NCBI RefSeq assembly: GCF_002234405.1
Contig: NZ_NMQT01000097.1
Span: forward strand, 1-58,018
From: Amycolatopsis thailandensis
GTDB taxonomy: Bacteria > Actinomycetota > Actinomycetes > Mycobacteriales > Pseudonocardiaceae
Reading direction: 5' to 3'
Length of the DNA stretch: 58,018 nucleotides
In this document: in pieces, positions 1 through 8,597 of the stretch
How the letters are laid out: every line of letters starts with the position of its first letter
How positions within the stretch are numbered: the first letter of the stretch is position 1
Position numbers and translations under genes: made by a program
The notes under the pieces: generated by a model
Seen by the model: the letters and a program-made list of their open reading frames with translations, nothing else
Database searches by the model: none
Told to the model about the DNA's origin: nothing

Positions 1-548
1 GCTTCGGCGGTGCGGCCGAGCGCGCCGGTGACGGGCGCGCGCACGGCGGCGACCGGTTTGGCCGAGTCGAACGGGACGCCCCAGAAGTCGGCGGGGACGG
101 CGACGACGGTGGGCCCGGGCCGCCCTTCGCGGCAGCGGGTCAGCGCCTCGACCAGCAGGCCGGGGACCTCGTCCGGGGATTGCGCGCGGCCGGTCCACTT
201 GGCGATGGGCTCGAACATCGCGGTCAGGTCCGCGGTGGGCGGTTCACTGGTCGGGCCGGGGCTGGACGGCGGGTTCTCCAGCAGGACGACCATCGGGCTC
301 TCGTCCTGGTACGCCGTGGACACGCCGATCGCGAGGTTCGCCGCGTTCGGACCGCGGCCGGCCAGCAACACGGCCGGGTGCTCGGTGAGCTTGCCTTCGG
401 CCTCGGCCATGAAGGCCGCGCCGGAGTCGTGCCTCGCCGAGACGAAGGTGATCGACCGCTCCCGCTGCAGCGCGTCGAGCAGGTCCAGGAAGGACTCACC
501 CACCACCGCGTACACGCGGTGGATCTGCGCCTCGGTCAGGATCCGCAC
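1..548 (-). CDS. Thiamine-diphosphate-dependent enzyme (acetolactate synthase-like), 3' end outside window
   Basis: The minus strand reads an N-terminal ThDP-enzyme pyrimidine-binding domain with the segments YAVVGESFLDLLDAL and HDSGAAFMAEAEGKL; in this family the catalytic Glu follows an SARHD-like stretch, as here. Then come AGRGPNAANLAIGVSTAYQD and VVAVPADFWG. About 182 residues are visible and the rest lies before base 1. GTG at 548 is the only ordinary start after an in-frame stop near 598, but its Shine-Dalgarno (GGGAG) is about 20 nt away and the family usually has about 8 more residues, so a rare start such as ATT is possible. It diverges from the iron alcohol dehydrogenase. Substrate (acetolactate, phenylpyruvate or other 2-oxoacid chemistry) cannot be told from this half. 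Confidence 0.75.
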   Translation of the reverse strand, partial: MRILTEAQIHRVYAVVGESFLDLLDALQRERSITFVSARHDSGAAFMAEAEGKLTEHPAVLLAGRGPNAANLAIGVSTAYQDESPMVVLLENPPSSPGPTSEPPTADLTAMFEPIAKWTGRAQSPDEVPGLLVEALTRCREGRPGPTVVAVPADFWGVPFDSAKPVAAVRAPVTGALGRTAE

Positions 549-582
549 GGCCGTCTGGGCGACGGACGCTCCCGGTTGGTAT

Positions 583-595
583 CTAATGGGATTAG
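583..595. promoter_or_regulatory. Palindrome CTAAT-GGG-ATTAG in divergent promoter region
   Basis: A perfect 5-bp inverted repeat with a 3-nt spacer, AT-rich against its surroundings, lies between the ThDP enzyme and the alcohol dehydrogenase, 35 nt upstream of the former's GTG. Position and symmetry fit an operator. No regulator gene is adjacent, so the cognate protein is unknown. Confidence 0.4.
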
Positions 596-703
596 CTTAG
601 GCGGGCGATGATCGGTGCCGTCAAGCGATCTTCCGATTCCGGCAATCCCGGAGCGGTGGAATGTCCGAAATCGGAGCGTGTTCGAGCAAGGGAGCACGAA
701 AAC

Positions 704-1990
704 GTGACCTCAACCACCGCCGGACGTGAAACTGTTTTCACCTACGGTGCCCCGGCCCTGAAATACGGCACCGGATCGAGTGACGAGATCGGCTACGACC
801 TCACGCAGTACGGCGCCCGCCGGGTACTCGTCCTGACCGACGCGAACGTCGCCGCGACGGGCTGGCCGCAACGGATCGCCGAAGGCATCGAGGGCTACGG
901 CATCGAAGCGGTCGTGTTCGACGGCGTGCACGTCGAACCGACCGACGTCAGTATGCGGAAAGCCGTCGACTTCGCCCGCGGGCAGGGCGAGTGGGACGCC
1001 TTCGTCGCCGTCGGCGGCGGATCGGCCATCGACACCGCCAAGGCGGTGAACCTGCTGACCGGCAACGACGGCGATCTGATGGATTACGTCAACGCCCCGG
1101 TCGGCGGCGGCCGCGCGCCGAGCGCGCCGCTGAAACCGCTGGTCGCGGTGCCCACCACGACCGGGACCGGCTCGGAGAGCACCACGGTCTGCGTGCTGGA
1201 CGTGCTGTCACTGCGGGTGAAGAGCGGCATCAGCCATCTCCGGCTGCGGCCGAGCCTCGCCGTGGTCGACCCGCGACTGACCGTCTCGCAGCCGCCGGAG
1301 GTCACCGCCGCGAGCGGGATGGACATCCTTTGCCACGCCGCGGAAAGCTACACGGCCAAGCCGTACACCGAATTCGACCGCAAGCGGCCCGAGGACCGGG
1401 TTCCTTACTGTGGCTCGAATCCACTGGCCGACATGTTCGCCGAACAGTCGCTGCGCCTGCTGTCGTGGGCGCTGCCCGCCGCCGTGCGGGACGGCTCGGA
1501 CATGAAGGCGCGTGAGGCGATGGCGCTCGCGGCGACCTTCGCCGGGCTCGGCTTCGGCAACGCCGGCGTGCACATCCCGCATGCCAACGCGTACCCGATC
1601 GCCGGGCAGGTCAGGGAGTTCCACCCCGCCGGGTATCCGGGCGACGAACCGATGGTGCCGCACGGGATGGCCGTCTCGCTGACGGCGCCCGCGGCGTTCC
1701 GGTTCACCTTCGAGGCCGCTCCGGACCGGCACGAGCGAGTGGCCAGGCTGCTCGCGCCGGACTTCGAATGGCCGGGCGATCTGGCCGACCACCTGCCCGC
1801 CGTGCTGCGGCGGATCATGCGGGAGATCGGGATCCCCAACGGGATCGGCGCCGTCGGCTACACCGAGTCCGATGTGGACTCACTGGTCTCCGGCACGGTG
1901 AAGCAACAACGGCTGCTGGCGACGGCACCGCGTGAAGCGTCCGAAGAGGACCTCGCCGGTATCCTGCGGGACTCGGTGACGCTGTGGTGA
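704..1990 (+). CDS. Iron-type alcohol dehydrogenase (hydroxyacid-oxoacid transhydrogenase-like)
   Basis: A 428-residue group III (iron-dependent) dehydrogenase. The nucleotide-binding motif GGGSAIDTAK is near residues 104-113, followed by TTTGTGSEST. Metal ligands typical of the family are visible: Asp and His in GMDILCH (about 207 and 211) and His in MVPHGMA (about 320). The overall pattern resembles the HOT/ADHFE1 branch, which oxidises 4-hydroxybutyrate-type substrates, but substrate is inferred only. GTG 704 is chosen over an upstream start at 608 because AAGGGAG sits 9 nt before it and the upstream stretch lacks family character. The last four bases overlap the thioesterase start, so the two are translationally coupled. 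Confidence 0.82.
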   Translation: MTSTTAGRETVFTYGAPALKYGTGSSDEIGYDLTQYGARRVLVLTDANVAATGWPQRIAEGIEGYGIEAVVFDGVHVEPTDVSMRKAVDFARGQGEWDAFVAVGGGSAIDTAKAVNLLTGNDGDLMDYVNAPVGGGRAPSAPLKPLVAVPTTTGTGSESTTVCVLDVLSLRVKSGISHLRLRPSLAVVDPRLTVSQPPEVTAASGMDILCHAAESYTAKPYTEFDRKRPEDRVPYCGSNPLADMFAEQSLRLLSWALPAAVRDGSDMKAREAMALAATFAGLGFGNAGVHIPHANAYPIAGQVREFHPAGYPGDEPMVPHGMAVSLTAPAAFRFTFEAAPDRHERVARLLAPDFEWPGDLADHLPAVLRRIMREIGIPNGIGAVGYTESDVDSLVSGTVKQQRLLATAPREASEEDLAGILRDSVTLW

Positions 1991-2403
1991 ACACCGAATA
2001 CCCGCACTGGCAGACGGTTCCGTTGCGGTGGAAGGACAACGACGTCTACGGGCACGTCAACAACGTCGTCCACTATTCGGTGATGGACACGGTGATCAAC
2101 ACTTGGTTGATCGAACGCGGCGGACTCGACATCGAGACCGGCGGTGTCATCGGGCTGTGCGTGGAATCGCAGTGCAAGTACCACGCTTCGGTGTCTTTCC
2201 CGGGCGAACTCGAGGTCGGCCTGCGGGTGGGACACCTCGGGCGGTCCAGCGTCCGCTACGAGGTCGGGATGTACTCGAAGGAGACCTTGATCGCGGAGGG
2301 CCGCTTCGTGCACGTCTTCGTCGATCGTTCTTCGAGGAGGCCGGTCCCGGTCGAGGGTCTACTCAGGAGCGCGCTCGAAGAACTGGGCGCTGGGCTGGGG
2401 TAG
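1987..2403 (+). CDS. Hotdog-fold acyl-CoA thioesterase (4HBT family)
   Basis: A 138-residue single hotdog domain. The N-terminal RWKDNDVYGHVNNVVHY is the 4-hydroxybenzoyl-CoA thioesterase/YbgC signature, with the catalytic-type Asp before YGHVNN. It probably hydrolyses a short or aromatic acyl-CoA in the cytosol. The GTG start overlaps the dehydrogenase stop as GTGA (GTG 1984 is an alternative two codons... one codon upstream), so it is the second gene of that operon. Its last 45 nt overlap the 3' end of the convergent ABC transporter gene. Confidence 0.82.
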   Translation: MNTEYPHWQTVPLRWKDNDVYGHVNNVVHYSVMDTVINTWLIERGGLDIETGGVIGLCVESQCKYHASVSFPGELEVGLRVGHLGRSSVRYEVGMYSKETLIAEGRFVHVFVDRSSRRPVPVEGLLRSALEELGAGLG

Positions 2404-4095
2404 CCGCGGCGACCACGCGTGCATGAGCTGGGCGTAGCGCGTGGACCGGTCCATGAGTTCGAGGTGGGTGCCCAGGGCGGTCTCCTTGCCGTCCATCACC
2501 AGGACCCGGTCCGCGCGCAGCGCCGAAGACAGCCGGTGCGCGATCACCACCAGCACCCCGCCCCGCTCGGCGAAGGCCCGTTCCGCGCGGGCTTCGGCGG
2601 GCGGGTCGAGATGCGAGGTCGCCTCGTCGAGGATGACGACGCCCGCGTCGCTCGCGAACACCCGCGCGAGCGCGATCAGCTGCGCTTCACCGGCGGACAG
2701 CGTGCCGTGCCCGATCTCGCCGTCGAGCCCGCCCAGCCTCGTCACCAGCGGTTCCGCGCCGACGGCCGCCACCGCGGCCAGCAGCTCGCCGTCCATCGCG
2801 GTCTGCGCGAACAGCCCGACGTTGTCCCGCACGGACCCCGCGAAGACGTAGGCCTCCTGCGGGATCAGCGCGACCATCCGGTGCCGCAGCGCCGCCGGGA
2901 CCTCCCGGACCGGGGCGCCGCCGAGCAGTACCCGGCCCGCCTGCGGTTCGAGCATCCCGGTCAGGAGACCGGCCAAAGTCGACTTGCCGATCCCGCTCGG
3001 ACCCACCACCGCGAGCCGTTCGCCGGGCCGCAGATGCAGATCGAGACCGCGCACCACCGGTTCCGCCGCCGCGCCCCAGCTGAAGGTCAGGTCGCGGACG
3101 TAGATCGCGGTCCCGTCCGGTTCGGCGGTGCCGTCGGCCTCCGGTTCGGCCTCCGCGGTCTCCGCCAGCCGCCGCAGCGCGACGATCAGCCGCAGCACCA
3201 CGGTGCTCGCGGTCGCGGCCAGCCCGCGCAACGCCGGCTGCATCGTCGTCGCCAGGTAGACGAGCGCGCCGAGCGCGGCCCCGGTGGTGAGCACGCCGTC
3301 CCTGACCAGCCCGGGCGCCACCAGCAACGCCAGGAGCAGCGGCACGAAGGCACCGATCGCGATCACCACCGCCCGCGCCGCCCCGGACCGCGCGACCCGA
3401 ACGGCCGCCTTGGCCTGCGTGTCGATGGCGTCGTAAAGCTCAAGCGCGGCAAGGGGTTCCGCCCCGCAGGCGACGATGTCACGCATCCCGGACAGCGACG
3501 CGCCCGCGACCTCGGCGGTCCGTTCGTCGGCCAGCGCGAGCGCGCGCTGACGGCGGGCCAGCGACGGGAGCAGGCAGGCGAACACGACCACCGCGACCAC
3601 CACCGGGATCGCGACGATCAGCGCCAGCGAACCGGCGATGGTGAACAGCCCGGCCAGCGCCGCGACCGTCGTCACGATCATCCCGCGCGCCTGCACCAGC
3701 AGCCCGGCCGTGGCGTCCCGGACCACCTCGACGTGCTGGGTGATGCGGGCGACGCCGCTGGCGTCCGGCTGGTTTCGCGGCGGCGCCGGATCGTGCAGGA
3801 CCCCACGGACGACGGCGGTCACCAGCGCGTCGCGCAACGGCTCGACGACCTTGCCGAGCTGATGCCACACCAGCCGGGAGCCGAACGCCCCGATCACGGC
3901 GACCAGCCCGAAGACCGCGAGCCAACGCAGTCCGGTGCCTGGCCGACCCGCGGCAAACCCCTCGTCAACCGCGAGTTCGACCAGGCGACCGGACAAGAAC
4001 GCGGGCGCGCTTTCCAGCACGGAGCAGGCCAGCAGGACCAGCCCGCCTCTCCACTGCCCGGCCAGCGCCGAGCGGTAGAGCCCCCAGACGCTCAC
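2359..4095 (-). CDS. ABC exporter, fused permease/ATPase (lanthipeptide locus, RamB-like position)
   Basis: A 578-residue half-transporter with an N-terminal six-helix membrane domain (about 1-310) and a C-terminal ATPase. Walker A is VGPSGIGKSTLAG, the signature is an unusual LSAGEAQ instead of LSGGQ, and Walker B with the D-loop is VVILDEATSHLD. GTG 4095 follows GAGGGGGAGCA and overlaps the stop of the preceding transporter by 4 nt, so the two half-transporters are made together and probably heterodimerise. It is the last gene of the class III lanthipeptide transcription unit; the known ram/amf loci likewise carry two such exporters. Export of the lanthipeptide is inferred from context. Confidence 0.87.
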   Translation of the reverse strand: MSVWGLYRSALAGQWRGGLVLLACSVLESAPAFLSGRLVELAVDEGFAAGRPGTGLRWLAVFGLVAVIGAFGSRLVWHQLGKVVEPLRDALVTAVVRGVLHDPAPPRNQPDASGVARITQHVEVVRDATAGLLVQARGMIVTTVAALAGLFTIAGSLALIVAIPVVVAVVVFACLLPSLARRQRALALADERTAEVAGASLSGMRDIVACGAEPLAALELYDAIDTQAKAAVRVARSGAARAVVIAIGAFVPLLLALLVAPGLVRDGVLTTGAALGALVYLATTMQPALRGLAATASTVVLRLIVALRRLAETAEAEPEADGTAEPDGTAIYVRDLTFSWGAAAEPVVRGLDLHLRPGERLAVVGPSGIGKSTLAGLLTGMLEPQAGRVLLGGAPVREVPAALRHRMVALIPQEAYVFAGSVRDNVGLFAQTAMDGELLAAVAAVGAEPLVTRLGGLDGEIGHGTLSAGEAQLIALARVFASDAGVVILDEATSHLDPPAEARAERAFAERGGVLVVIAHRLSSALRADRVLVMDGKETALGTHLELMDRSTRYAQLMHAWSPRLPQPSAQFFERAPE

Positions 4096-5759
4096 TGCTC
4101 CCCCTCGGTGAAAACAGCCTGATAGACGGAGTTACGCCACAGCTCCTCGTGTGGACCGACCGCCCTGACGCGGCCGTCTTCCATCCACACCACGACGTCC
4201 GCCCGCGCCGCGGTGGCCGCGCGATGCGTCACCACCACCCGGGTCCGGCCGGGCAGAGTGCGTTCGATCGCCTCCTCGACGGAGGCTTCGGTGACCGTGT
4301 CGAGACTGGCGGTGGCGTCGTCGAGGATGAGCACCCGTGGCGCGTGCGCGATCGCGCGCGCCAGCCCGATCCGCTGCGCCTCCCCGCCGGAGAGCGGTGT
4401 CTCCGCGAGCGGCGTCCGGTAGCCGTCCGGCAGCCGGACGATCAGGTCGTCGACCTGCGCGGACCGGCAGGCGCCGCGCACGGCGGCCTCCCCCGCCCAC
4501 GAGCCGTAGCCGACGGCGTCGCCGATGGTCGCGCCGAGCAGCGCGGGCCGTTCGAAGGCGAACCCGACGACGGCGCGGAGTTCGTACGGCCGCAGTTTCT
4601 CCAGCGGGCGGCCGTCGAGCGTCGCCGTCCCCTCGTCCGGGCTCAGCAGTCCGCCGAGGACGTTGACCAGCGCGGACTTCCCCGAGCCGGACCGCCCGAC
4701 GACCGCGGTGAAGCGGCCGCCCCGCACGAGCAGGTCGACGTCCCGCAACGCGCCTTCGACGGTGACCCCGCGCAGTTCGAGCGTGCCCCGCCCGGGGACG
4801 ACGCCGAGGTCGCCGGGCTCGGGCACCGGCGAGTCCAGCACCTCGTTGATCCGCCGCGCGCACGACCGCGCGCGGGAAAGTGTGGTGAGCAACGGGATCT
4901 GGGTGATCAGGCCCATGCCGAGCGCGGTGTAGCCGAGCGCCGCGAGGACCTGGCCGACGGTCAGTCTTCCCGCCAGCACGCCGAAGCCGGCGGCGGCGAG
5001 CACCGCGAGTTCCACGGCGGGCAGCAGCAGACCGGAGCGCCACACCATCCTGGCCTGCGTGCGCCACATCCCGCGGCCCGCGAGACTCAGTTTCGGCAGC
5101 GGCCGCAGCACCCGTTCGGCCTCGCGATCGGCGGTGCCCGAAGCGGCGATCGTGCGGAGCCCGGCGACGGCGTCGACCATCCTCGCCGCCAGTTCGCCGG
5201 ACACCTCTTGATAGGTCAGGACGTCGTCGGCGGTGTTCTTCAGGTGGGTGCGCGCGAACATCAGGCCGAACGGGATGCTGCCGAGGAAGACGAGCGCGAG
5301 GCGCCAGTCCATCAGCGCGAGCAGGACGACGGAGCCGCCCGAGATCAGGGTGGTCGACCCGAGCTGGACGACGACCGAGGCGACCAGTCCGGCGCCGGTG
5401 CAGTCACCGGTGAGCCTGCTGATCGCGTCGCCGTCGGCGAACTTCGAACGGGTTCCGAGCGAAAGGTAGTGGCCCGCCAGCCGTCGCCGCAGCCAGGCCG
5501 TCGCGGAACTGGTCATCCGCGCGGTCACGATCCCGCCGATCAGGGCGACGGCGATCTGGGTGACGCCGAGGACGATCAGCCAGGAGACCTCGGGGAGACT
5601 CTGCCGCCCGGCCACGACGGTGTCGACGGCCGACGCCAGCGCACCCGGCAGGAGCAGTCCGGACGCCGTCCCGGCGAGCGCGCTCAAGATCAGCACGACC
5701 AGGCGGGGACGATCGAGCGCGGTCACCGTGACCAACAGCCGATCGGCTGAACCCGCCAT
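4092..5759 (-). CDS. ABC exporter, fused permease/ATPase (lanthipeptide locus, RamA-like position)
   Basis: A 555-residue ABC exporter half-transporter: hydrophobic membrane domain to about residue 310, then an ATPase with Walker A VVGRSGSGKSALVN, signature LSGGEAQRIGLARA and Walker B VLILDDATASLD. ATG 5759 is preferred over an upstream start at 5828 because GTAGGGAG lies just before it and the extra 23 codons would run into the terminator-like hairpin. It lies 111 nt downstream of the lanthipeptide precursor gene, after that hairpin, and its stop overlaps the next transporter's start. Presumably it exports the modified peptide as a dimer with its neighbour. Confidence 0.87.
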   Translation of the reverse strand: MAGSADRLLVTVTALDRPRLVVLILSALAGTASGLLLPGALASAVDTVVAGRQSLPEVSWLIVLGVTQIAVALIGGIVTARMTSSATAWLRRRLAGHYLSLGTRSKFADGDAISRLTGDCTGAGLVASVVVQLGSTTLISGGSVVLLALMDWRLALVFLGSIPFGLMFARTHLKNTADDVLTYQEVSGELAARMVDAVAGLRTIAASGTADREAERVLRPLPKLSLAGRGMWRTQARMVWRSGLLLPAVELAVLAAAGFGVLAGRLTVGQVLAALGYTALGMGLITQIPLLTTLSRARSCARRINEVLDSPVPEPGDLGVVPGRGTLELRGVTVEGALRDVDLLVRGGRFTAVVGRSGSGKSALVNVLGGLLSPDEGTATLDGRPLEKLRPYELRAVVGFAFERPALLGATIGDAVGYGSWAGEAAVRGACRSAQVDDLIVRLPDGYRTPLAETPLSGGEAQRIGLARAIAHAPRVLILDDATASLDTVTEASVEEAIERTLPGRTRVVVTHRAATAARADVVVWMEDGRVRAVGPHEELWRNSVYQAVFTEGEQ

Positions 5760-5805
5760 CCCACTCCCTACAACGTGATCCCAACGAGACGAAGCAACGG
5801 GCAAA

Positions 5806-5856
5806 ATGAGAGCGCGGGAGCGGCGCACTTGGCCTGTGCCGCTCCCGCGCTCTCAT
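5806..5856 (-). terminator. Perfect 19-bp hairpin between lanA and the ABC exporter genes
   Basis: Left arm 5806-5824 and right arm 5838-5856 are exact reverse complements with a 13-nt loop. Read on the minus strand, the second arm ends in CATTTTGCC, a short U-run. It lies 15 nt after the precursor stop codon. It could terminate most transcripts after lanA, or stabilise the lanKC-lanA mRNA, giving more precursor than transporter; that role is inferred. Confidence 0.75.
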
Positions 5857-5870
5857 CGATCAGACCTGGA

Positions 5871-6014
5871 TCAGTGGCAGGTCAGCAGGCTGATGGTGCT
5901 GTCCGCGCAGGACGCGAGCAGGCTCAGGTTGCTGGTGCCGCCGTGGCTGCCGCCGTGGCCACCGTCGAGAACGTCGGGGGTGTCCAGGGCCTGCAGGTCG
6001 AGAACCAGTTCCAT
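5871..6014 (-). CDS. Class III lanthipeptide precursor (SapB/AmfS-like)
   Basis: A 47-residue peptide. The leader MELVLDLQALDTP has the LxLQ-type helix conserved in class III leaders (compare the RamS start MNLFDLQSMETP, from memory). A Gly/His-rich linker GGHGGSHGG (residues 18-26) precedes the core SNLSLLASCADSTISLLTC (28-46) and a final His. The second ring motif S39-x2-S42-x3-C46 is canonical; the first, S28-x2-S31-x4-C36, has one extra residue before Cys. Dehydrated Ser plus Cys would give labionin or lanthionine rings. ATG follows AAGGGAACACC. It sits 39 nt downstream of the lanKC gene on the same strand. No dedicated leader protease is seen nearby. Confidence 0.92.
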   Translation of the reverse strand: MELVLDLQALDTPDVLDGGHGGSHGGTSNLSLLASCADSTISLLTCH

Positions 6015-6053
6015 GGTGTTCCCTTTCACTAGTCATCTCTTCGTCCGCCGCCC

Positions 6054-8597
6054 TCATTGGACGGCAGTTCTGGAGGACAGGAAAGGCAGCGCGGCCTTCC
6101 CGTCCAGGGTCGCGGCGAGCGCGAGCAGGACGCCCGCTCCGCCGGTGACGACGTCCATCGACAGCCGCAGCAGCTGATTGCCGGGGAACGCCAGGCCGCC
6201 CTTGTACGGCACCGCGTACCAGGCCAGCCGGGAAAGATGCAGGTCTATGGCGTCGCGGACGCGCCGGTCCGGTTCGGCGCCCATGGCCAGCGCCGTCATC
6301 AGGCCGCACCGGCCGAACAGCAGGCCGGGGTGGATGACGAACTCGCCGCGGCACGCTTCGCGCAAGCCATCGAGGCTCTTCAGCGCCTTCGCGTCCGGGC
6401 GGTGCTTCGCCAGCTCCTCGGCGACCATGAGGATCCCGGCACTGCCGACCCCCGCGTAGGGAAGCGTCCGGGTCTCACCGTCGCGGACCTGCAGCGAGTC
6501 GTCGTTGGACTCGACGCACTCCTCGATGTCCCGCTCCAGCGCCTGGTCGGCGAAGGAGAGCCAACCCTCTTCGCGGGTGCGTTCGAACAGCCGGATGAAC
6601 AGCAGCGCCGGACCGGACCAGCCGTTGAGCAGCCCGGCCCTGGCGAAGTCGCCGGGCGGGTCGGCCGTCTCGAGCGCCTCGGCGAGCCGGACGGCGGTGG
6701 CGAGTGCCTGCCTGCCGGACTCGTTGTCCTTGCGGGTCACCGCGAAATGCAGCTGAGTGAGCCCGATCCCGGACAGGCCGCCTTCCAGACCGTGGTCGGT
6801 GGTCTGCTCGACCAACGTCGCCGACGCCGCCAGCAGCCTGGTGGCCTCATCCCGGTACCCGAGCTCTTCGAGGACGTACGCGATCCCGTACGAACCGTCG
6901 TAGAACCCCGGTCGTTTCGGCGGATCGCGGCGGATCGAGTCCAGCAGCCAGCGTTCGTGCTCGGGGTGACGCTCGCCGCCGACGGCGTTCAGGGCGTGGA
7001 GGACGCCGGCCGCGCCGTAACCGAAGCACGCTCCGCCGACGCGGAACTGCTCGATGTCACCGGGGAAGAGCCGGTCGGTGCGTTCGGGGGTCGCGCTGGC
7101 GAGGATCGCCTCGGTGATCTGCTTGCGGACCAGCGCCCAGTCCGGCTCGTCCTGGTCCAGCTCGGTGACGCTGGTCAGCGGCGGGATGTTCCGGGGCGCG
7201 AGCTCGGCGACGATCGAGTCGGCGTACCCCTCCGGGACGTCGAACCGCTTCTGGACGAAGTCCGCGAGCCCGCGCAGCTTCGCCGGGGCGAGTTCCAGGA
7301 GCGTGGTGAGCGGCAGGAAGATCCACAGCTTCAGGACGGCGAGCGCGTACTTGTCGACCTCGAAACCGTTCCGGTCCCTCGGGGCACGGAAACCGGGCGC
7401 GCCCAGCGCCGGCCGTTTGCCGCTTTCGCTGTCGGACGCCATCTCGAAGTCGATCAGCGAGACCGCGTCTTCGTCCCCGTCGACCAGGATGTTCAGGGAG
7501 TGCAGGTCGCCGAAGACGATCCCGCGGTCGTGCACGGCGCCGACCGTCTTCTCCACCCGCCGGACCAGCGCCAGCGCACGTTCGGTGTACGCGGCGATGT
7601 CGGCCTCGGTGGTCTCCCGCCGGGTGAGCGGGTAGTTGCGGGCGAGCCAGTTGCCGAGCGAAATGCCCGGCATGTACTCCATCGCCAGGAAGTGGTGCTC
7701 CCAGACGGTGAACCGGTCGAAGGCGGCGGGGACGCCGTCGACGCCCTTCAGCCGTTCCAGCACCTCGTGCTCGCGGCGGAGACGCTCGACGGCGTCGATC
7801 TCGTCGCGGTCCAGGCCGGCGAAGGGCCTGGCCTCCTTGAGGACGACCTGCTCGTCGTCGGCGTTCCGGTCGGCGAGGTACACGCCGCCGCCGTTGGAGA
7901 AGTGCAGCGAACTCTTCACTCGATAGGGGAACTGATCCGCGCCGCCGCCCTTGCGAGCCGCGAGATGCGGCGCGAGGAACTCCGGAATCGTCACCCAGTC
8001 GGGTACGGAGAAGGTCGGCTCGCGCTTGTCCGGGACCAACGTTCCGTCCGGTTTGCGCACCGCGAGGACACGTTTTCCGTCGAGTTCGACCCATTGCTCC
8101 GCGAATCCGCCATAGCGGACGTAGAGCGGCCCGGCACCATACCGAAGATCACTGAGAATGTAAGCCCCGGGTTCCCCGTCGAGCTTCGCGGACAACTCGG
8201 CGAGAACGCGTTCGAGCTCGTTGTTGTCAGCCGGATAAAGAGTCAGTAACTTCCCGCTTCCGTCACGCGGGGCGTATTTAGAATTCCTTGCCAGCAAGGT
8301 GGCCCGCGAACGCAGATGCTTGTAGGACACGTCGTGCTCGACACAATGCTCGTGCACCTTCACGAGCACCCGCTCGGCGTTCTCCAACCCGGCCGACACG
8401 TGGATTTTCCAGCCCTGCAAGGGAAGGTTTCGATCAACAGGGTGCAGCATCCGCCACACTCCGCGCACTCCGGCACGCCAGCCGGACTCGGGAGCGGGCA
8501 GCAGGGAGGCGAAATCATCGGACGAATTCCCGGTTTCCCGCTGTTCGTCGAAGAACAGAGGATCGGCGAAGCAATACGCTTCGTACCGGACGTCCAT
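6054..8597 (-). CDS. Class III lanthionine synthetase LanKC (RamC-like)
   Basis: An 847-residue tri-domain enzyme. The N-terminal lyase-like region (about 1-210) opens with YEAYCFADPLFFDEQ, the central Ser/Thr kinase-like domain (about 220-500) has VVLKEARPFAGLD, the catalytic-loop GDLHSLNILVD and metal-binding DFEMA, and a LanC-like cyclase fills about 510-847. As usual for class III, I see no clear zinc-ligand set in the cyclase. It phosphorylates and eliminates Ser in the precursor, then adds Cys to form rings. ATG 8597 follows GAAGGAGGGGG. It is first in the minus-strand unit lanKC-lanA-hairpin-two exporters. No RamR/AmfR-type regulator is adjacent. Confidence 0.93.
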   Translation of the reverse strand: MDVRYEAYCFADPLFFDEQRETGNSSDDFASLLPAPESGWRAGVRGVWRMLHPVDRNLPLQGWKIHVSAGLENAERVLVKVHEHCVEHDVSYKHLRSRATLLARNSKYAPRDGSGKLLTLYPADNNELERVLAELSAKLDGEPGAYILSDLRYGAGPLYVRYGGFAEQWVELDGKRVLAVRKPDGTLVPDKREPTFSVPDWVTIPEFLAPHLAARKGGGADQFPYRVKSSLHFSNGGGVYLADRNADDEQVVLKEARPFAGLDRDEIDAVERLRREHEVLERLKGVDGVPAAFDRFTVWEHHFLAMEYMPGISLGNWLARNYPLTRRETTEADIAAYTERALALVRRVEKTVGAVHDRGIVFGDLHSLNILVDGDEDAVSLIDFEMASDSESGKRPALGAPGFRAPRDRNGFEVDKYALAVLKLWIFLPLTTLLELAPAKLRGLADFVQKRFDVPEGYADSIVAELAPRNIPPLTSVTELDQDEPDWALVRKQITEAILASATPERTDRLFPGDIEQFRVGGACFGYGAAGVLHALNAVGGERHPEHERWLLDSIRRDPPKRPGFYDGSYGIAYVLEELGYRDEATRLLAASATLVEQTTDHGLEGGLSGIGLTQLHFAVTRKDNESGRQALATAVRLAEALETADPPGDFARAGLLNGWSGPALLFIRLFERTREEGWLSFADQALERDIEECVESNDDSLQVRDGETRTLPYAGVGSAGILMVAEELAKHRPDAKALKSLDGLREACRGEFVIHPGLLFGRCGLMTALAMGAEPDRRVRDAIDLHLSRLAWYAVPYKGGLAFPGNQLLRLSMDVVTGGAGVLLALAATLDGKAALPFLSSRTAVQ

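Noticed and set aside
10..611. Plus-strand frames at the window start
   Set aside because: The minus strand gives an unmistakable ThDP-enzyme sequence; the plus frames are Arg/Ser-rich shadows.
5775..6177. Plus-strand frames opposite the lanthipeptide precursor
   Set aside because: They lack ribosome sites and family character, whereas the minus-strand 47-aa frame has leader and ring motifs.
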